From NCBI GenBank assembly GCA_013823505.1, contig PNMH01000044.1, forward strand, positions 1 through 32,157: a stretch of 32,157 nucleotides of DNA, written 5' to 3'. The DNA is from Polaromonas sp. (GTDB lineage Bacteria; Pseudomonadota; Gammaproteobacteria; Burkholderiales; Burkholderiaceae). Positions 26,438 through 32,157 of the stretch are shown here, in pieces (the first letter of the stretch is position 1; every line of letters begins with the position of its first letter). The position numbers were made by a program, and so were the translations under genes. Under the pieces are notes generated by a model, which made no database searches, had not been told where the DNA came from, and saw only the letters and a program-made list of their open reading frames with translations.

Positions 26438-26776
26438 ATGGCCGACAACAAGTCTTATTACGAGCGTCACATCTTTTTCTGCCTCAACCATCGCGAAAAC
26501 GGTGAGGCCTCCTGTGCGCAACACAAGGCGCAAGCCGCATTCGACCGGTGCAAGTCGCAGGCCAAATCCCTCGGCTTGCTCGGCGCGGGCAAGGTGCGTG
26601 TGAACAAGGCGGGCTGCCTGGACCGCTGTGCAGGCGGCCCGATCGCCGTCGTTTATCCAGAGGCGGTCTGGTACACCTACGTTGACGAGCAGGACATCGA
26701 CGAGATCGTCCAGTCGCATCTGCGCGACGGTGTGGTGGTTGAGCGGCTGGTGACGCCCTCCGATGTGGGTCGTTGA
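26438..26776 (+). CDS. thioredoxin-like [2Fe-2S] ferredoxin domain protein
   Basis: 112 residues. Four cysteines are placed as in thioredoxin-like [2Fe-2S] ferredoxins: C15 and C26 (FFCLNHRENGEASC), C60 and C64 (KAGCLDRCAGGP); C38 is extra. VYPEAVWYTYVDEQDIDEIV is the conserved C-terminal segment. The partner is unknown; a cytoplasmic electron-transfer or iron-sulfur sensing role is likely. It starts 9 bp after the VanZ-like gene and is followed by an alpha/beta hydrolase after 35 bp. Confidence 0.88.
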   Translation: MADNKSYYERHIFFCLNHRENGEASCAQHKAQAAFDRCKSQAKSLGLLGAGKVRVNKAGCLDRCAGGPIAVVYPEAVWYTYVDEQDIDEIVQSHLRDGVVVERLVTPSDVGR

Positions 26777-26811
26777 CCCTGCGAAGCCGGTACTGGCCGC
26801 GGTGATTTGAC

Positions 26812-27435
26812 ATGAATGCCCAGACCGAAACGCTGACCATGTCGGGCCCTGCGGGCCTGATCGAGCTGGCCATCGACCACCCTGAAACGGCGCCCTCCGG
26901 CACCACTGTCATTGCACACCCACATCCCCTGCACGGCGGCACGCTGACCAACAAGGTGGTGCAGACGTTGGCTCGGGCCTGCGTGTTGTCCGGCTGGACA
27001 GCGGTTCGGTTCAATTTCAGAGGTGTTGGCGCCAGCGAAGGTGTTTATGACGAAGGGCGCGGCGAACTCGACGACCTGTTGGCTGTGGTGGCCGCGCAGG
27101 CGGCAGACGGCCCGTTGTGCCTGGCCGGGTTCTCCTTCGGTGCCTTCGTCACCAGCCACGCTGCCGCCCGGCTGCACACATTGCGCGACATTCAACGCCT
27201 GGTGTTGATCGGTACAGCGGCCAGCCGGTTTGACGTGGCGCCCGTGCCTGCGGAACTCCACGCGAGAACCCTGGTCGTTCATGGGGAGCAGGACGACACG
27301 GTTCCTCTGTCCAGCGTGATGGACTGGGCGCGACCCCAAGTGCTGCCTGTGATGGTGGTGCCTGGCGGTGGCCACTTTTTTCATGGCCAGCTCCCGATGT
27401 TGCGGGAACTGGTGCTGCGTCACCTGCGAGCCTGA
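26812..27435 (+). CDS. alpha/beta hydrolase
   Basis: 207 residues. The nucleophile elbow is GFSFGA with S108; the acid is in VHGEQDDTVP and the histidine in GGGHFFHGQ. HPHPLHGGT near the N-terminus (residues 36-44) and NFRGVGASEG are conserved in a subgroup of small cytoplasmic hydrolases in proteobacteria. The substrate is unknown. Coding starts at the ATG at 26812. dacC follows 43 bp later. Confidence 0.88.
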   Translation: MNAQTETLTMSGPAGLIELAIDHPETAPSGTTVIAHPHPLHGGTLTNKVVQTLARACVLSGWTAVRFNFRGVGASEGVYDEGRGELDDLLAVVAAQAADGPLCLAGFSFGAFVTSHAAARLHTLRDIQRLVLIGTAASRFDVAPVPAELHARTLVVHGEQDDTVPLSSVMDWARPQVLPVMVVPGGGHFFHGQLPMLRELVLRHLRA

Positions 27436-27478
27436 GGGTCGCGCGGGTCTTTTTTGATTCCTTTCCAAGGACCGGATT

Positions 27479-28660
27479 TTGTTGCGTCGTTTCTCTTCCC
27501 TTTTGCTCTCCGCCTTCCTGCTGGCAGGCTCGGTGCTCCCCGCGTCAGCCCAAATGCCCCAAGCCCCCGATGTGGCGGCCAAGGCCTTTCTGCTGATGGA
27601 TGTGACCTCAGGCCAGGTGCTGGCCTCCATGAACCCCGACCAGCCCGTCGAACCGGCATCGCTGACCAAGCTGATGACGGCGTACATCGTCTTTGATGCC
27701 TTGAAGGCCGGCAAGATCAGCCTCACGCAGACCTTTGGTGTGAGCGAACGCGCCTGGAAGATGCCCGGCTCGCGCATGTTCATCGATCCCAAGATGCAGG
27801 TGCCCGTGGAAGACCTGATCAAGGGCATGATCGTGCAGTCGGGCAACGACGCCACGGTGGCGCTGGCCGAGGGAGTCGCTGGTTCGGTGGAGCGTTTTGT
27901 GGAGCTCATGAACGCGCAGGCCAAGTCGTTGGGCATGAAGTCGACCGGCTATCGCAACACCGAAGGGTTGACCGAAGCCGGACACACCACCACCGCGCGC
28001 GACCTCGCGATCCTGGCCAACCGCCTGATGACTGACTTCCCGCAGTACGTGCCGTACTACTCGATCCAACGCTATCGCTATCCCGGCACGCCGGCGACCA
28101 ACGACACGAACCGCAACTTGCTGTTGTTCCGCGATCCCAGCGTGGATGGCCTGAAGACCGGCCACACGAGCGCCGCCGGCTACTGCCTGGTGGCCACGGC
28201 GCGGCGTCAGGTGGCCGGGTTGGGCGAGGGTGCACAGGGCCAGCGGCGCCTGATCAGCGTCCTGCTGGGCGCCTCCAGCGAAAACGCGCGGGCGGCCGAA
28301 AGCCAGAAGCTGCTGAACTGGGGATACACCGCCTTTGATGCCGTGCGCCTGTTCCCCGCCGGCCAGCCAGTGGCCACGCCTCGCATCTGGAAGGGCAAGG
28401 CCGAGCAGGTCAAGCTGGGTCGCCCCGAGGGTGTGGTGGTGTCCGTGCCGGCGGGTGAAGGCGCACGCCTGAAAACCGAGGTCGTTCGTCCCGACCCCCT
28501 GGTCGCTCCGCTCAATCGCGGCGATGCGCTGGGCACGCTGCGCGTGACGCTCGCCAGCGGCGCCACCGTTGCCGAAGTCCCGCTGATCGTCATGGACACG
28601 GTCGAGGAAAGCGGCGTGTTCGGCCGCGCGTGGGACGCCATCCGCCTCTGGATTCAGTGA
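27479..28660 (+). CDS. dacC: D-alanyl-D-alanine carboxypeptidase (PBP5/6 type)
   Basis: 393 residues. The signal peptide ends near residue 24 (VLPASA). All three serine penicillin-recognition motifs are present: S61-L-T-K64, S121-G-N123 and K226-T-G228. The C-terminal PBP5 domain (about 285-375) and an amphipathic last helix (AWDAIRLWIQ) suggest anchoring to the periplasmic face of the inner membrane. It removes the terminal D-Ala of peptidoglycan pentapeptides. The start is TTG at 27479, with AAGGA 7 bases upstream. dacA/dacC naming is not resolvable by eye. The str-operon promoter begins 17 bp after its stop. Confidence 0.9.
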   Translation: MLRRFSSLLLSAFLLAGSVLPASAQMPQAPDVAAKAFLLMDVTSGQVLASMNPDQPVEPASLTKLMTAYIVFDALKAGKISLTQTFGVSERAWKMPGSRMFIDPKMQVPVEDLIKGMIVQSGNDATVALAEGVAGSVERFVELMNAQAKSLGMKSTGYRNTEGLTEAGHTTTARDLAILANRLMTDFPQYVPYYSIQRYRYPGTPATNDTNRNLLLFRDPSVDGLKTGHTSAAGYCLVATARRQVAGLGEGAQGQRRLISVLLGASSENARAAESQKLLNWGYTAFDAVRLFPAGQPVATPRIWKGKAEQVKLGRPEGVVVSVPAGEGARLKTEVVRPDPLVAPLNRGDALGTLRVTLASGATVAEVPLIVMDTVEESGVFGRAWDAIRLWIQ

Positions 28661-28676
28661 CGCCGGCCGCCCTGCA

Positions 28677-28705
28677 TTGCCAGGGCGCCACCCCCGTGCT
28701 ACATT
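28677..28705 (+). promoter_or_regulatory. candidate str-operon promoter
   Basis: TTGCCA (28677-28682), a 17-bp spacer and TACATT (28700-28705), each matching the sigma-70 consensus at five of six or four of six positions. Transcription would start near 28712, leaving a leader of about 65 nt before rpsL. Confidence 0.65.
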
Positions 28706-28714
28706 AGCGGGCTT

Positions 28715-28730
28715 TTCGGAATTTTCCGAA
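28715..28730 (+). promoter_or_regulatory. inverted repeat in the rpsL leader
   Basis: TTCGGAA-tt-TTCCGAA, 7-bp arms right at the predicted 5' end of the rpsL mRNA. It could form a 5' hairpin that stabilises the transcript, or a protein site. No T-tract suits termination. Confidence 0.45.
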
Positions 28731-28776
28731 GGGCTTTCCGTCTTCGCTTTTTTCCAAACGTTTAGGGACGTTTTCA

Positions 28777-29154
28777 ATGCCAACCATCAATCAACTCGTG
28801 CGCCACGGCCGGGAGGTCGAAAAGACCAAATCCAAGAGCCCGGCCATGGAAAACTCTCCGCAGCGTCGCGGTGTGTGCACCCGTGTGTACACCACGACCC
28901 CCAAGAAGCCCAACTCCGCTCTGCGTAAAGTCGCCAAAGTGCGCCTGACCAACGGTTTTGAGGTGATCTCCTACATCGGCGGCGAAGGCCACAACCTCCA
29001 GGAACACAGCGTCGTGCTGGTTCGTGGCGGTCGTGTCAAGGACTTGCCCGGTGTGCGTTACCACATCGTTCGTGGCTCGCTTGACTTGCAAGGCGTGAAA
29101 GACCGCAAGCAGTCGCGCTCCAAGTACGGTGCGAAGAAGCCCAAGGCCAAGTAA
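28777..29154 (+). CDS. rpsL: 30S ribosomal protein S12
   Basis: 125 residues, full length. S12 sits at the decoding centre of the 30S subunit. The streptomycin-relevant lysines are wild type: K43/K44 in [12 protein letters not shown] (E. coli K42/K43) and K88 in [11 protein letters not shown] (E. coli K87), so ribosomal streptomycin resistance is not expected. The aspartate that RimO methylthiolates in E. coli (D89 here) is present. It heads the str operon behind the promoter at 28677-28705. 154 bp without other features separate it from rpsG. Confidence 0.98.
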   Translation: MPTINQLVRHGREVEKTKSKSPAMENSPQRRGVCTRVYTTTPKKPNSALRKVAKVRLTNGFEVISYIGGEGHNLQEHSVVLVRGGRVKDLPGVRYHIVRGSLDLQGVKDRKQSRSKYGAKKPKAK

Positions 29155-29308
29155 TTCTGGTTTTTTCGGTGTTTGACCGGCCGGCAAGCCGTGTTGAACG
29201 TAGTGACCCCAAAGCGCCATGTCGGCGTCGGGTCGAGTAAGTGAGGGCCTTGCTGGGTTCTCGCGGTGTCTGAAAAGACGCCAACTGAAGCAATATTGAG
29301 GTGTAGAA

Positions 29309-29779
29309 ATGCCACGTCGTCGCGAAGTCCCTAAACGTGAAATCCTGCCGGATCCCAAGTTCGGCAATGTCGAGCTCTCCAAGTTCATGAACGTGATCAT
29401 GGAAGGCGGCAAGAAAGCTGTCGCCGAGCGCATCATTTATGGCGCGCTGGAGCAAATTGAGAAGAAGAGCGGCAAAGACCCGGTCGAAATCTTCTCGGTG
29501 GCCATCAACAACGTCAAGCCCATGGTGGAAGTGAAGTCCCGCCGTGTCGGTGGTGCCAACTACCAAGTGCCCGTTGAAGTGCGCCCCGTCCGTCGTTTGG
29601 CGCTGTCCATGCGTTGGATCAAGGAAGCCGCGCGCAAGCGCAGCGAAAAGTCCATGGCCTTGCGCCTGGCAAACGAGTTGATCGAAGCCACCGAAGGCCG
29701 TGGCGGCGCGATGAAAAAGCGCGATGAAGTCCACCGCATGGCCGAGGCCAACAAGGCCTTCAGCCACTTCCGCTTCTGA
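29309..29779 (+). CDS. rpsG: 30S ribosomal protein S7
   Basis: 156 residues, full length. S7 nucleates assembly of the 30S head on 16S rRNA and contacts the E-site tRNA. The start [19 protein letters not shown] and the segments [16 protein letters not shown] and [15 protein letters not shown] are typical. In E. coli S7 is the translational repressor of the str operon, acting between rpsL and rpsG. Here the strongest hairpin lies after rpsG instead (29815-29851). Confidence 0.98.
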   Translation: MPRRREVPKREILPDPKFGNVELSKFMNVIMEGGKKAVAERIIYGALEQIEKKSGKDPVEIFSVAINNVKPMVEVKSRRVGGANYQVPVEVRPVRRLALSMRWIKEAARKRSEKSMALRLANELIEATEGRGGAMKKRDEVHRMAEANKAFSHFRF

Positions 29780-29814
29780 TCCGGGCTGCCGCCCTTCAGA
29801 GCATTCAGTACCGA

Positions 29815-29851
29815 GAGCCCGCATCCCTTGATTTCCAAGGGTGGCGGGCTC
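29815..29851 (+). promoter_or_regulatory. long hairpin between rpsG and fusA
   Basis: GAGCCCGC (29815-29822) pairs with GCGGGCTC (29844-29851), and inside CCCTTG (29825-29830) pairs with CAAGGG (29836-29841) around the loop ATTTC, giving 14 base pairs with one 2x2 internal loop. It ends 22 bp before the fusA ATG. A CCCTTTT follows shortly, so partial termination, RNA processing or translational control are all possible. Confidence 0.7.
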
Positions 29852-29873
29852 GATCCCTTTTCGGAGTATTTCC

Positions 29874-31976
<2,103 letters not shown>

Positions 31977-31987
31977 GTTTTTTAGCC

Positions 31988-32048
31988 GGTCTGCGATCAC
32001 GCGCCGCCCTGTCCCCGTGCGGGGCGAACCAGCAGTGTGGTGCAGACC
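31988..32048 (+). promoter_or_regulatory. structured fusA-tuf spacer
   Basis: GGTCTGC (31988-31994) pairs with GCAGACC (32042-32048), enclosing a hairpin CCCCG-tg-CGGGG (32013-32024). The structure lies 40 nt before the tuf start. It may be a processing or control element of the tuf message. No T-run marks it as a terminator. Confidence 0.45.
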
Positions 32049-32088
32049 TTAAACCGTGACACGGGTTTTGTTCTTTAGGAATTGAAAA

Positions 32089-32157
32089 ATGGCAAAAGAG
32101 AAATTTGAGCGGACCAAGCCGCACGTGAACGTGGGCACGATTGGTCACGTTGACCAC
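32089..32157 (+). CDS. tuf: elongation factor Tu, N-terminal fragment
   Basis: 23 codons are in the window: MAKEKFERTKPHVNVGTIGH followed by VDH, running into the G1 loop (GHVDHGKT in complete proteins). EF-Tu carries aminoacyl-tRNA to the ribosome as a GTP complex. AGGA stands 9 bases before the ATG. The position after fusA is the standard one for the str operon copy. The window ends inside the gene. Confidence 0.97.
   Translation, partial: MAKEKFERTKPHVNVGTIGHVDH

Noticed and set aside
28777..29154. Streptomycin-resistance substitutions in S12
   Set aside because: Both critical lysines (K43/K44 region and K88) are the wild-type residues.

Overview
The window is GC-rich, tightly packed chromosomal DNA from a beta-proteobacterium. 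Gene content and neighbourhoods (radA with a J-domain gene, ilvE with a small zinc-finger gene, a complete hpa meta-cleavage cluster, hemB-corA, hemJ, a dacC-like gene next to rpsL-rpsG-fusA-tuf) suggest Burkholderiales, most likely Comamonadaceae (Hydrogenophaga/Acidovorax-like). The assignment rests on recognising protein families and was not tested by a search.

Layout. 1-4293, minus strand: the start of rfbD, then rfbB (dTDP-rhamnose synthesis), a zf-CHCC protein, ilvE, a small membrane protein and radA. 4321-5421: a J-domain protein divergent from radA, whose 3' end overlaps a convergent nitronate monooxygenase gene. 6520-15078: the homoprotocatechuate cluster hpaR-G1-G2-E-D-F-H-I, followed by a class II aldolase/adducin gene and a ketopantoate-reductase-family gene. 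It turns 3,4-dihydroxyphenylacetate into pyruvate and succinate semialdehyde. The order matches the enteric hpa cluster, but hpaG is split and no 4-hydroxyphenylacetate hydroxylase (hpaBC) or transporter is present. 15087-16840: a hipBA-type toxin-antitoxin pair behind three evenly spaced dyads. 16854-21070: MarC, a MaoC/SDR pair, a divergent 2-hydroxychromene-2-carboxylate isomerase, a dienelactone hydrolase and an exported amidohydrolase. 21078-25314: corA and hemB, a degenerate histidine-kinase/receiver protein, a candidate small RNA with its own promoter and terminator, and hemJ. 25319-28660: VanZ-like, [2Fe-2S] and alpha/beta-hydrolase proteins and a penicillin-binding carboxypeptidase. 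28677-32157: the str operon rpsL-rpsG-fusA-tuf, with tuf cut by the window end.

The most unusual structures are non-coding. (1) Between hpaE and hpaD lie two inverted copies of an approximately 105-bp nested-hairpin element: two conserved blocks sit between outer and inner stems whose sequences differ between copies but stay self-complementary. (2) Upstream of hipB are three ATCGAT-type dyads whose centres are exactly 50 bp apart. (3) At about 24712-24815 there is a probable small RNA with a CCUCC-containing hairpin loop, preceded by a perfect 16-bp palindrome. (4) A perfect 12-bp palindrome abuts the start codon of hpaR, which has no Shine-Dalgarno sequence.
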